Source: an uncultured Prevotellaceae bacterium (GTDB taxonomy: Bacteria; Bacteroidota; Bacteroidia; Bacteroidales; Bacteroidaceae). From it: a DNA stretch of 64,000 nucleotides. Where the stretch lies: NCBI GenBank assembly GCA_900321965.1, contig ONYA01000002.1:61833-125832 (forward strand), read 5' to 3'. Shown piece by piece: positions 29,128-37,692 of this stretch. Position 1 is the stretch's first letter. Each line of letters begins with the position of its first letter. A program made the position numbers and the translations under genes. The notes under the pieces were generated by a model that saw only the letters and a list, made by a program, of their open reading frames with translations, did no database searches and had not been told where the DNA came from.

Positions 29128-29179
29128 ACTCCCCTCCTTTTACTCCCCTCCTTCGGAGGGGTCGGGGGAGGCCTCCCCC
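29128..29179. repeat. REP-like double hairpin between ilvB and ilvN
   Basis: A 14-bp unit (ACTCCCCTCCTT plus two bases) occurs twice in tandem at 29128 and 29142. The second copy folds as CCCCTCC-TTC-GGAGGGG (29145-29161), and a perfect loopless 16-bp palindrome follows at 29164-29179 (GGGGGAGG/CCTCCCCC). The block touches the ilvB stop codon at 29180-29182. It could limit ilvN expression by stalling or partial termination, or be an inserted REP-type repeat. Confidence 0.75.
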
Positions 29180-30913
29180 CTATATCTCCAGCATCATATC
29201 ATCGACATTCATGCCCGGCGGCGTCATTGGCAGCACGTCGTCGTCCTCCTTGATGGCACACTCCAGGATGAAGGGACCGTCCGTCGTCAGCATCCGCTCC
29301 ACGGCGGCTGCCAAGTCCTTGCGGTCGGTAACGGCCTGATAGGGAATGCCATAGCCCTGTGCTATCAGCTCGTAGCGAGGATTCAGCATCTTCGTGAACG
29401 ACTTGCGGCGCATCCAGAACATATCCTGCCACTGGCGCACGTTGCCCAAGTAGTGGTTGTTCATCAGGATCATCTTCACCGGCGCCTTCTGCTCCATGAT
29501 GGTGCCTAATTCCTCGATGCACATCTGGAAACCGCCGTCGCCCATGAAGCAGCACACCTGACGATCTCTCCTCTCTCCTCTCTCCTCTATCCTCTTTGCA
29601 GCGAAGGTAGCGCCGATGGCTGCCGGCATACCGTAGCCCATCGTTCCTAAGCCGCCGCTGGTGCAGAGGCTGCGCTTATGGTGATACTTGAAGTAGCGGG
29701 TAGCAAACAGCTGGTTCTGACCGACATCCGTCACCAGCACAGCGTCGTCCTCAGCCTGCTCGGCCACGGCGTTCACCACCTCGCCCATCAGCAGCGGTCC
29801 CTCCTTCGGATGGATGGCCGGCTCAATCACTTTCGTCCGTTCCTTCTCGTCGAGCTCCTTGAACGACTCGCGCCATTCCGTGTGGTCGTTGCTGTCGAGC
29901 AGGGCCGTCAGTGCGGGCAGCGACTCCTTGCAGTCGGCCACCACGGCCACGTCGGTCTTCACACATTTGTCAATCTCCGAGCGGTCAATATCCAGGTGTA
30001 TGATCTTCGCCTGCTTGGCATAGGTCTTCGTGTTGCCCGTCACGCGGTCGCTGAAGCGCATACCGATGGCGATGAGCACGTCGCACTTCTGCTCCTTCAG
30101 GTTCACGGCGTAGTTGCCGTGCATGCCAAGCATACCGACGTTCAGCGGATGGTTCGACGGCAGTGCCGAGAGTCCTAACATCGTACGTCCGGCAGGGATG
30201 TCGGCCTTCTCCAAGAACGCCTTCAGCTCCTCCTGGGCGTTACCCAACTCTACCCCCTGCCCTACCAGTGCCAGCGGTCGTTTGGCGTTGTTGATCAGCT
30301 CGGCAGCCTGACGTACGGCCTCCTCGTCCAGCTTCGGATAAGGTACGTACGAGCGCACGAAGTCCACCTTCCGGGGCTCCCAGTCAATCTCCTCCGTCTG
30401 TGCGTTCTTCGCAAAGTCGAGCACCACAGGGCCTGGGCGACCCGTCCGGGCGATATAGAAAGCGCGGCTGACAGCCCACGCCACGTCCTCGGCACGGCGT
30501 ATCTGGTACGACCACTTCGAGATAGGCTGCGACACGCCCACGAGGTCAACCTCCTGGAACGCGTCGGTACCTAATGCCGTGATGGGCACCTGTCCGGCAA
30601 TGACGACGATGGGCGTCGAGTCGAGCATCGCGTCGGCAATGCCCGTCAGGGTATTCGTCACGCCCGGGCCGCTGGTCACTAACGCCACGCCCACCTTGCC
30701 ACTCACGCGGGCATAGCCCTCGGCGGCATGGGTGGCAGCCTGCTCGTGACGCACCAGTATGTGGTCAAAACATTTCTTCTCACCTCGTGTGTAGTCGAAC
30801 AGCGCGTCGTAGACGGGCATGATGGTGCCGCCGGGGTAGCCGAAGATCGTCTTCACGCCCTCAGCCTGCAACGCCCTCATCAGCGCTTTCGCTCCTGTAA
30901 TTCTGTCTCTCAT
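29180..30913 (-). CDS. ilvB: Acetolactate synthase, large (catalytic) subunit
   Basis: 577 residues; ThDP- and FAD-dependent enzyme condensing pyruvate (or pyruvate and 2-ketobutyrate) in valine, leucine and isoleucine synthesis. The catalytic Glu region RHEQAATHAAEGYAR and the C-terminal ThDP motif GDGGFQMCIEELGTIM with a downstream NNHYLGNVRQWQ are intact. Just before that motif lies an Arg/Glu-rich insertion (KRIEERGERR), coded by a GGAGAGA heptamer array, where family members have only a few residues. It ends in a REP-like hairpin. The gene has its own promoter and a short leader, so peptide-type attenuation is unlikely. Confidence 0.95.
   Translation of the reverse strand: MRDRITGAKALMRALQAEGVKTIFGYPGGTIMPVYDALFDYTRGEKKCFDHILVRHEQAATHAAEGYARVSGKVGVALVTSGPGVTNTLTGIADAMLDSTPIVVIAGQVPITALGTDAFQEVDLVGVSQPISKWSYQIRRAEDVAWAVSRAFYIARTGRPGPVVLDFAKNAQTEEIDWEPRKVDFVRSYVPYPKLDEEAVRQAAELINNAKRPLALVGQGVELGNAQEELKAFLEKADIPAGRTMLGLSALPSNHPLNVGMLGMHGNYAVNLKEQKCDVLIAIGMRFSDRVTGNTKTYAKQAKIIHLDIDRSEIDKCVKTDVAVVADCKESLPALTALLDSNDHTEWRESFKELDEKERTKVIEPAIHPKEGPLLMGEVVNAVAEQAEDDAVLVTDVGQNQLFATRYFKYHHKRSLCTSGGLGTMGYGMPAAIGATFAAKRIEERGERRDRQVCCFMGDGGFQMCIEELGTIMEQKAPVKMILMNNHYLGNVRQWQDMFWMRRKSFTKMLNPRYELIAQGYGIPYQAVTDRKDLAAAVERMLTTDGPFILECAIKEDDDVLPMTPPGMNVDDMMLEI
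29565..29599. repeat. Heptanucleotide tandem array inside ilvB
   Basis: TCTCTCC is repeated three times exactly (29565, 29572, 29579), then TCTATCC (one mismatch) and TCTTTGC. On the coding strand it reads GGAGAGA. Seven is not a multiple of three, so any gain or loss of one unit would shift the ilvB frame before the ThDP-binding motif. Confidence 0.85.
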
Positions 30914-30939
30914 AAAACTGTTTACTCACAAAAACGCTG

Positions 30940-30971
30940 CAAAGGTACGAATAAGTGAGCGAAATACCAAA
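30940..30971 (-). promoter_or_regulatory. Promoter of ilvB
   Basis: On the minus strand, TTTG (30968-30971) and TACCTTTG (30940-30947) are 20 nt apart, an almost ideal Bacteroidetes promoter. The leader would be only about 20-25 nt. Confidence 0.8.
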
Positions 30972-30981
30972 TTTATTTGGA

Positions 30982-31026
30982 TATTTCCTGAAATAAGCCA
31001 TTTCAGCACCTGAAATAAGCCATTTC
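30982..31026. promoter_or_regulatory. Tandem 18-bp repeats upstream of the ilvB promoter (operator candidate)
   Basis: CCTGAAATAAGCCATTTC occurs at 30987-31004 and again at 31009-31026, a 22-bp step (about two helix turns). With a further ATTTC at 30983-30987, the block alternates ATTTC and GAAAT half-sites. It begins 11-15 bp upstream of the -33 box, where an activator would bind. The protein is unknown; an Lrp-like or two-component regulator is a guess. Confidence 0.55.
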
Positions 31027-31054
31027 GCCTCCTTAAATCATAAGGTTTGATGTC

Positions 31055-31373
31055 ACATGCAACTTACTAAAATCGCCGCTTTCCGCAATAAACACTGCGG
31101 AAGCGGCGATTATTACATATTACATATTACATTTTACACATTCTGGATTTCATTATTACACACCAAGCAAGACATTATACAAAATTTTCGAATACAGAGA
31201 AATAATATATATATTTATATATTATATATAATATAAATATTATATATAATATATAAAAATTTCAGTGACTTGTTTTTTAACTTGAAATTACATAAAATGT
31301 AATATGTAATATGTAATAATCGCCGCTTCCGCAGTGTCTTCTGCGGATGCGGCGAATTTTAGCAAGTTACAAG
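31055..31373. mobile_element. MITE-like palindromic element between ilvD and ilvB
   Basis: About 319 bp without a credible gene. Two 45-bp arms are perfect inverted repeats (31092-31136 and 31293-31337), and imperfect symmetry continues outward to the ends (16 of 19 outermost bases match). Each arm begins with its own GC-rich hairpin (CGCCGC...GCGGCG) and ends with three ATTACAT heptamers. The AT-rich middle has a further 20-bp perfect palindrome (31214-31233 with 31238-31257). No clear target-site duplication was seen. It is most like a non-autonomous inverted-repeat element; it may also terminate ilvD transcription. Confidence 0.75.
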
Positions 31374-31406
31374 TAACTATCTTTGCTGGGCCGAGCGAAG
31401 CGTTTT

Positions 31407-33209
31407 TCAATCAATCACGCGTACACCACCCTTGTCGGCACTCGACACACTCTGGGCGTAGGCACGCAGGGCCTTGCTGACCACGCGGTTGCGCTTCAGC
31501 GGTTGCTGCGGGCGCTGGGCTAACTCTTCGTCGGAGAGCTTCACGTTGATGCTGCGCGAAGGGATGTCGATGACGATGATGTCGCCATCCTTGATTTTGC
31601 CGATGTTGCCACCGTTGGCAGCCTCCGGCGAGATATGGCCGATGGAGAGTCCGCTGGTGCCCCCCGAGAAACGGCCGTCGGTAATGAGGGCGCACTCCTT
31701 GCCAAGGTGCATACTCTTAATATAAGAGGTGGGATAGAGCATCTCCTGCATGCCGGGGCCTCCCTTCGGGCCTTCGTGGGTGATGACGACGCAGTCGCCC
31801 TTCTTCACACGTCCACCAAGAATGCCCTCGCAGGCGTCCTCCTGAGAGTCGAACACCACGGCGGGCCCCTCGAAGTGCCAGAGGCTCTCGTCGACGCCGG
31901 CTGTCTTCACCACACAGCCGTCCTGGGCGATATTGCCGAAGAGCACGGCCAGACCGCCATCCTTGGTGTAGGCATGCTCGATGTCGCGGATACAGCCTGC
32001 CGTGCGGTCGGTGTCGAGCGTCTCCCATTGGGTATCCTGCGACCCCATGACCGTCGAGAAGCGTCCTCCGGGTGCGCTGCGGTAGATGCGCTCAGCTTCC
32101 GGATCGATGGTAGCGCCAGTGATGCTGTACTTGACGATGTCCTCGCCCAGCGTAGCACCATTCACGCGCTTGCAGTCGAGCTTCAGCAGGCCGCCCTTGG
32201 CCAGCTCGCCCATAATGCCGAGTATGCCGCCAGCGCGGTTCTCCTCCTGGATGGAGTATTTCTGCCAGTTAGGAGCTAATTTGCAGAGGAACGGCACCTT
32301 ACGCGACAATGCGTCGATGTCGTTCATGCGGAAGTCGACGCCGGCCTCCTGAGCTACGGCCAAGAGGTGGAGCACGGTATTGGTAGAGGCACCCATGGCG
32401 ATATCGAGCGTCATGGCGTTGAGGAAGGCGTCGCGGGTGGCTATCGAGCGTGGCAGCACGCTGTCGTCGCCCTCTTCGTAATACTTCATGGCGTTCTTCA
32501 CTATCAGCTTCGCAGCATCGCGGAACAGCTGTATGCGGTTCACATGGGTAGCCAGGATGCTGCCGTTGCCGGGCAGCGACAGTCCGATGGCCTCGGTGAG
32601 CGAGTTCATGGAGTTGGCGGTAAACATGCCCGAACAAGCTCCGCAGCCGGGGCAGGCACACTGCTCTATCTCGCGCATCTCCTCGTCTGTCACATCGGGG
32701 TCGGCACCCTTCACCATTGCCGTGATGAGGTCGGCATTCTCGCCGCGCCAGCGCCCAGCCTCCATCGGTCCTCCGCTGACGAAGACGGCGGGGATGTTCA
32801 GGCGCATGGCAGCCATAAGCATGCCCGGCGTCACCTTGTCGCAGTTCGAGATGCAGATCATGGCGTCGGCCTTGTGGGCATTGACCATGTACTCTACAGA
32901 GTCGGCAATGATGTCGCGGCTCGGCAGCGAGTAGAGCATACCGTCGTGACCCATGGCGATGCCGTCGTCGATGGCTATGGTGTTGAACTCGGCGGCATAG
33001 CAGCCCATTTTCTCAATCTCCTCGCGGACAATCTGGCCAATCTCGTGCAGATGGGTGTGCCCCGGCACGAACTGGGTGAACGAATTGACGATGGCAATGA
33101 TGGGCTTGCCAAACTGCTCGTGCTTCATGCCCGTAGCCACCCAGAGGGCGCGGGCGCCCGCCATACGGCGGCCTTCAGTGCACACGGCACTGCGTAACTG
33201 ATGTTTCAT
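31407..33209 (-). CDS. ilvD: Dihydroxy-acid dehydratase
   Basis: 600 residues; Fe-S enzyme dehydrating 2,3-dihydroxy acids to 2-keto acids in valine and isoleucine synthesis. The cluster cysteines are visible in NCDKVTPG and [13 protein letters not shown], followed by [16 protein letters not shown]; the C-terminal [15 protein letters not shown] motif is intact. It starts 21 bp after the receiver-kinase gene on the same strand and is separated from ilvB by the palindromic element and ilvB's own promoter. ilvC is not in the window. Confidence 0.96.
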   Translation of the reverse strand: MKHQLRSAVCTEGRRMAGARALWVATGMKHEQFGKPIIAIVNSFTQFVPGHTHLHEIGQIVREEIEKMGCYAAEFNTIAIDDGIAMGHDGMLYSLPSRDIIADSVEYMVNAHKADAMICISNCDKVTPGMLMAAMRLNIPAVFVSGGPMEAGRWRGENADLITAMVKGADPDVTDEEMREIEQCACPGCGACSGMFTANSMNSLTEAIGLSLPGNGSILATHVNRIQLFRDAAKLIVKNAMKYYEEGDDSVLPRSIATRDAFLNAMTLDIAMGASTNTVLHLLAVAQEAGVDFRMNDIDALSRKVPFLCKLAPNWQKYSIQEENRAGGILGIMGELAKGGLLKLDCKRVNGATLGEDIVKYSITGATIDPEAERIYRSAPGGRFSTVMGSQDTQWETLDTDRTAGCIRDIEHAYTKDGGLAVLFGNIAQDGCVVKTAGVDESLWHFEGPAVVFDSQEDACEGILGGRVKKGDCVVITHEGPKGGPGMQEMLYPTSYIKSMHLGKECALITDGRFSGGTSGLSIGHISPEAANGGNIGKIKDGDIIVIDIPSRSINVKLSDEELAQRPQQPLKRNRVVSKALRAYAQSVSSADKGGVRVID

Positions 33210-33230
33210 GTTTCCAGTTTAATTTCAATT

Positions 33231-34370
33231 TTAATCTTTTTTCAGCGGCACTAAGACACTAAAGGTTGAACCTTCGCCCTCTACCGACTGAACCATCACA
33301 TCGCCGCCAATCTTACGTGCGAAGTCCTGACAAAGCTGCAGACCCAGTCCAGAGCCTTCCTCACCACCGGTACCATAAGTCGTCTCGCCCTTATGGAAGA
33401 TAGAATCGATGCGGTCGGCTGCAATGCCTACGCCGTGGTCGCGGACGCTGATCTTAGCGAAATCGGCATCGGAGGTGACGGTAATCTCAATCGTGGAATC
33501 CTCTGGCGAGAACTTGATGGCGTTCGACATGAAATTGCGGACAATGGTCTTCAGCATATCATTGTCGGCACGGACGATGGTAGAACCGCCTGTGTAAGAC
33601 AGCTTGATCTTCTTGTTAGCAGCAATCATCTCGAAGATATCAACCACGCCGGGGATGATGTCGTTGAGGTCAAGATCCTGCATGACCACGCTCAGACGTC
33701 CCGTCTGGCTCTTCGTCCACTTCAGCAGGTTGTCGAGCAGGTCGTGAACGTCTTCCGACTCTTTGTTGGCCTTGTCTATCAGGTCGAAGATTTCCTGTCC
33801 GACGACATCGGGCGAGATGGCGGCAACGGCCAGATTGAGCACCATACGGATGGAAGCCATCGGCGAACGCAGGTCGTGGGCGATGACGGAGTACATCTTG
33901 TCGCGGTTGTTGATGGTAGCTAACAGTTCGCGGTTCTGCTTCTCAATGAGCCGCTTGGCAGCCACGAGAGCTATCTGGTGCATCACACGAACCACCAGTT
34001 CTTCCTTGTTAAAAGGTTTTGAAAGGAAGTCGTTGGCACCCACCTGGAAACCCTTCACCAAGTCGGCAGGACTGTTAAGAGCCGTCAGGAAGATAATGGG
34101 AATATCCTTCAGTTCAGGGTCTTTCTTCAGGATGACAGCCGTATCGAAGCCGCTGATATCGGGCATCATCACGTCGAGCAGGATGAGGTCGGGCTTCTCT
34201 GCCCTTGCCTGTTCGATACACATATTGCCACAATTGGCGGTGCATACCTGGAACTTTTCGTTCGTTAGCAGGATCTTCAACAACAGGACGTTGCTGACAA
34301 CGTCGTCGACGATCAATATTTTGTAATCACTGCGGTTAATCTGTGATTCTAATGTGTTTGCTGCATCCAT
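33231..34370 (-). CDS. Receiver-histidine kinase fusion (atypical two-component protein)
   Basis: 379 residues from ATG 34370, the first in-frame start after the promoter box at 34401-34408. Order: N-terminal receiver (about 15-135; ILIVDD, phospho-Asp in LILLDVMMP, Lys in SKPFNKEE), a short helical linker, HisKA with AHDLRSPM (His near 165), and HATPase_c with the N box FMSNAIKFSP, DHGVGIA and GSGLGLQLC. There is no membrane helix and no output domain, so it is a cytosolic kinase with the receiver in front, which could regulate or receive phosphate. It directly precedes ilvD, but a link to amino acid control is only positional. Confidence 0.9.
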   Translation of the reverse strand: MDAANTLESQINRSDYKILIVDDVVSNVLLLKILLTNEKFQVCTANCGNMCIEQARAEKPDLILLDVMMPDISGFDTAVILKKDPELKDIPIIFLTALNSPADLVKGFQVGANDFLSKPFNKEELVVRVMHQIALVAAKRLIEKQNRELLATINNRDKMYSVIAHDLRSPMASIRMVLNLAVAAISPDVVGQEIFDLIDKANKESEDVHDLLDNLLKWTKSQTGRLSVVMQDLDLNDIIPGVVDIFEMIAANKKIKLSYTGGSTIVRADNDMLKTIVRNFMSNAIKFSPEDSTIEITVTSDADFAKISVRDHGVGIAADRIDSIFHKGETTYGTGGEEGSGLGLQLCQDFARKIGGDVMVQSVEGEGSTFSVLVPLKKD

Positions 34371-34400
34371 GAGATTAAGTAGTTGAATGATTTGGGTATG

Positions 34401-34440
34401 CAAAAATAATGCAATAATTTGGAATCACCAAATTATTGCA
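34401..34440 (-). promoter_or_regulatory. Combined carB terminator and kinase promoter
   Basis: A perfect 13-bp inverted repeat (34410-34422 with 34428-34440, 5-nt loop) follows carB and runs into a T-rich stretch, like an intrinsic terminator. The kinase -33 TTTG (34429-34432) lies inside one arm, and the -7 TATTTTTG (34401-34408) follows 20 nt later. Termination of carB and initiation of the kinase gene thus share the same bases. Confidence 0.7.
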
Positions 34441-34464
34441 CCATTTTTTAATCATTTGACAATA

Positions 34465-37400
34465 TTATTTGTACTCTGACCACGACTTGATGCCAATACC
34501 ATCGATGCCGACGGTGCAGAAAGCACGAATAAAGGCAGCAGCAAGACGGGCGTTGGTGATGAGCGGCACATTGAGATCAATGGCAGCGCGACGAATCTTA
34601 TAACCATTGGTCAGCTCGTGCGACGTCAGGTCTTTCGGGATGTTGACCACCATATCAATCTTGTGCTCGTGTAACAAGTCGAGAGCCTGTGGCTGGCCCT
34701 GGTCTGACGGCCAGTGGACGAGCGTGTTCTGAATGCCGTTGTCAGTCAGGTATTTCGACGTGCCGCCCGTGGCATACAGCTCATAGCCGTGGTCGACGAG
34801 CATACGTGCCGCGTCGAGCATCTCGGCCTTCTGCTTGGCGCCACCCGTGGAGAGCAGCACCGTCTTCTTGGGAATGCGATGGCCAACGGAGAGCATCGAC
34901 TTCAACAAAGCGGTATCGGTGTTGTCGCCGATACAGCCCACCTCGCCCGTTGACGCCATATCGACGCCCAGCACGGGGTCGGCCTTCTGCAGGCGGTTGA
35001 ACGAGAACTGTGAAGCCTTGATGCCGACATAGTCGAGGTCGAACAGGTTCTTGGCAGGCTTCTCGACAGGCAGTCCGAGCATCACCTTCGTGGCCAGCTC
35101 GATGAGGTTCAGCTTCAGCACCTTGCTCACAAACGGGAAGGAGCGCGAGGCACGAAGGTTGCACTCGATGACGAGAATATCGTTGTCGCGAGCCATATAC
35201 TGAATGTTGAACGGACCATTGATATGCAGCGCCTTGGCTATCTGTCGAGAGATACGCTTGATGCGGCGCACGGTCTCAACATAAAGTTTCTGGGGCGGGA
35301 ACTGGATGGTGGCGTCGCCACTATGCACACCAGCAAACTCAATATGCTCGCTGATGGCGTAGGCCAGTATCTCGCCGTCGCGGGCCACAGCGTCCATCTC
35401 AATCTCCTTGGCATGCTCTATGAACTTCGAGACGACGACAGGATGGTCTTCGCTGACGTTGGCTGCCAACTGCAGGAATCGCTCGAGCTCGTCGCGGTTG
35501 GAACAGACGTTCATGGCGGCACCACTCAGCACATAGCTGGGACGCACCAGAACGGGGAACCCTACCCGCTCAACGAACTTGTCAATGTCGGCCATGCTCG
35601 TCAGGGCCGACCACTCCGGCTGATTGACACCCAGTTCGTTCAGCATCTGTGAGAACTTGGCACGATCCTCGGCGCCGTCAATATCCTGAGCAGTCGTACC
35701 GAGAATGGGCACGTGCTGCTCATCCAGATAGACGGCCAGGTTGTTGGGAATCTGTCCGCCCGTAGAGACGATGACACCGTGAGGCTGCTCCATATCGATG
35801 ATGTCGAGCACACGTTCAAAGGTCAACTCGTCGAAATACAGACGGTCGCACATATCGTAGTCGGTAGACACCGTCTCGGGGTTGTAATTGATCATCACCG
35901 AACGCCAGCCCTCCTTACGGATGGTGTTCAGGGCCTGCACGCCGCACCAGTCGAACTCGACGCTCGAACCGATACGGTAGGCGCCAGAGCCAAGGACGAT
36001 GATGCTGCGCTGGTCGTGCTCGAACTGAATGTCGTTGGCAACGCCGGCATAGGTGACATACAGGTAGTTCGTCTGGGCAGGATACTCGGCGGCCAGCGTG
36101 TCAATCTGCTTCACAACAGGCAGGATGTTCATCTGCTTACGACGGTTGCGCACCACTAACATAGCCTGATGCATATTACTGAACTCGGGCTCTAACCCTA
36201 CGGCACGGGCTATCTGGAAGTCGGTAAAGCCATAGACCTTGGCCTCGCGCAGCAGCGGTTCCTCCAGCGTGTTGATGTTCTGCTTCTTCAGTCGTTCGTC
36301 AATGTCGATGATATGCTTCAGCTTTTCCAAGAACCACTTGTCAATCTTCGTCAGTTCGTGAATCTTGTCAATGTCGTACTCAGGAAGATGCATGGCCTTC
36401 GAGATGACAAAGATGCGCTTGTCGGTCGGTTCGCGCAGGGCAGCATCAAGATCAGCAATCTTGAGCTCCTTGTTCTCAACGAAGCCGTGCATGCCCTGAC
36501 CAATCATACGCAAGCCTTTCTGGATGGCCTCCTCGAAGGTGCGGCCGATAGCCATCACCTCGCCCACCGACTTCATCGACGAGCCCAACTCCTTATCGAC
36601 GCCGTGGAACTTCGAGAGGTCCCAACGGGGAATCTTACAGACCACATAGTCGAGGGCGGGTTCGAAGAAAGCGCTGGTGGTCTTCGTCACGGAGTTCTTC
36701 AGTTCGAACAGCCCATAGCCCATGCCGAGCTTCGCGGCAACAAAAGCCAACGGGTAGCCCGTGGCCTTCGAAGCCAAGGCCGACGAACGCGACAGACGGG
36801 CATTGACCTCGATGACGCGATAGTCCTCTGACTGCGGGTCGAAGGCATACTGCACGTTACACTCGCCCACAATGCCGATATGACGGATAATCTTGATGGC
36901 TAATGCACGCAGCTTGTGATACTCGGAGTTGGTCAGCGTCTGCGACGGAGCAATGACGATCGACTCGCCGGTATGGATGCCGAGGGGGTCGAAGTTCTCC
37001 ATGTTACAGACGGTGATGCAGTTATCGTAGCGGTCGCGAACCACTTCGTATTCTATCTCCTTCCAGCCTTTCAGCGACTTCTCGACCAGCACCTGCGGCG
37101 AGAAGGCAAAGGCTTTCTCGGCCAGACGGTTCAGCTCTTCTTCATTGTCACAGAAACCGGAGCCGAGGCCACCCAAGGCATAGGCAGCGCGGAGGATGAC
37201 CGGATAGCCCAACTCGGCAGCAGCCTGACGGGCGGCGGCAATGTTGTCGCAGGCCTGCGACTTGATGGTCTTGACGCCAATCTCGTCGAGTTTGCGTACA
37301 AAGAGTTCACGGTCTTCGGTATCCATGATGGCCTGTACCGGCGTACCTAATACCTTGACGTTGTACTTCTCGAGCACACCACTCTGATAAAGCTCCACAC

Positions 37401-37692
37401 CGCAGTTCAGAGCCGTCTGACCGCCGAAGGCTAACAGGATGCCGTCAGGACGCTCTTTGGCAATCACCTTCTCAACGAAGTAAGGCTGAACGGGCAGGAA
37501 GTAGATTTCATCGGCTACGCCTTCCGACGTCTGCACCGTAGCGATGTTGGGATTGATAAGCACCGTACGGATGCCCTCCTCGCGTAAGGCTTTCAATGCC
37601 TGCGAACCGCTGTAGTCAAATTCGCCAGCCTCACCTATCTTTAATGCGCCTGAGCCAAGCAACAGGACTTTCTTGATATTCTGGTCTCTCAT
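34465..37692 (-). CDS. carB: Carbamoyl-phosphate synthase, large subunit
   Basis: 1075 residues, full length. Two homologous ATP-grasp halves (about 1-550 and 550-935) each carry a phosphate-binding region (LLLGSGALKIGEAGEFDYSG and VLGSGAYRIGSSVEFDWCG) and are followed by an MGS-like regulatory domain (about 940-1075, LLSTGGAKQKAEML). The complex uses the ammonia released by CarA, bicarbonate and two ATP to make carbamoyl phosphate for arginine and pyrimidines. ATG 37692 overlaps the carA stop by 4 bp. Confidence 0.97.
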   Translation of the reverse strand: MRDQNIKKVLLLGSGALKIGEAGEFDYSGSQALKALREEGIRTVLINPNIATVQTSEGVADEIYFLPVQPYFVEKVIAKERPDGILLAFGGQTALNCGVELYQSGVLEKYNVKVLGTPVQAIMDTEDRELFVRKLDEIGVKTIKSQACDNIAAARQAAAELGYPVILRAAYALGGLGSGFCDNEEELNRLAEKAFAFSPQVLVEKSLKGWKEIEYEVVRDRYDNCITVCNMENFDPLGIHTGESIVIAPSQTLTNSEYHKLRALAIKIIRHIGIVGECNVQYAFDPQSEDYRVIEVNARLSRSSALASKATGYPLAFVAAKLGMGYGLFELKNSVTKTTSAFFEPALDYVVCKIPRWDLSKFHGVDKELGSSMKSVGEVMAIGRTFEEAIQKGLRMIGQGMHGFVENKELKIADLDAALREPTDKRIFVISKAMHLPEYDIDKIHELTKIDKWFLEKLKHIIDIDERLKKQNINTLEEPLLREAKVYGFTDFQIARAVGLEPEFSNMHQAMLVVRNRRKQMNILPVVKQIDTLAAEYPAQTNYLYVTYAGVANDIQFEHDQRSIIVLGSGAYRIGSSVEFDWCGVQALNTIRKEGWRSVMINYNPETVSTDYDMCDRLYFDELTFERVLDIIDMEQPHGVIVSTGGQIPNNLAVYLDEQHVPILGTTAQDIDGAEDRAKFSQMLNELGVNQPEWSALTSMADIDKFVERVGFPVLVRPSYVLSGAAMNVCSNRDELERFLQLAANVSEDHPVVVSKFIEHAKEIEMDAVARDGEILAYAISEHIEFAGVHSGDATIQFPPQKLYVETVRRIKRISRQIAKALHINGPFNIQYMARDNDILVIECNLRASRSFPFVSKVLKLNLIELATKVMLGLPVEKPAKNLFDLDYVGIKASQFSFNRLQKADPVLGVDMASTGEVGCIGDNTDTALLKSMLSVGHRIPKKTVLLSTGGAKQKAEMLDAARMLVDHGYELYATGGTSKYLTDNGIQNTLVHWPSDQGQPQALDLLHEHKIDMVVNIPKDLTSHELTNGYKIRRAAIDLNVPLITNARLAAAFIRAFCTVGIDGIGIKSWSEYK

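Noticed and set aside
31201-31260. AT-rich unwinding region of a replication origin
   Set aside because: It lies at the centre of an inverted-repeat element, with no cluster of DnaA boxes and no replication genes.
32367-33197. Plus-strand open frame of 276 codons opposite ilvD
   Set aside because: Antisense to a full-length IlvD with all cluster cysteines; no promoter or motif.
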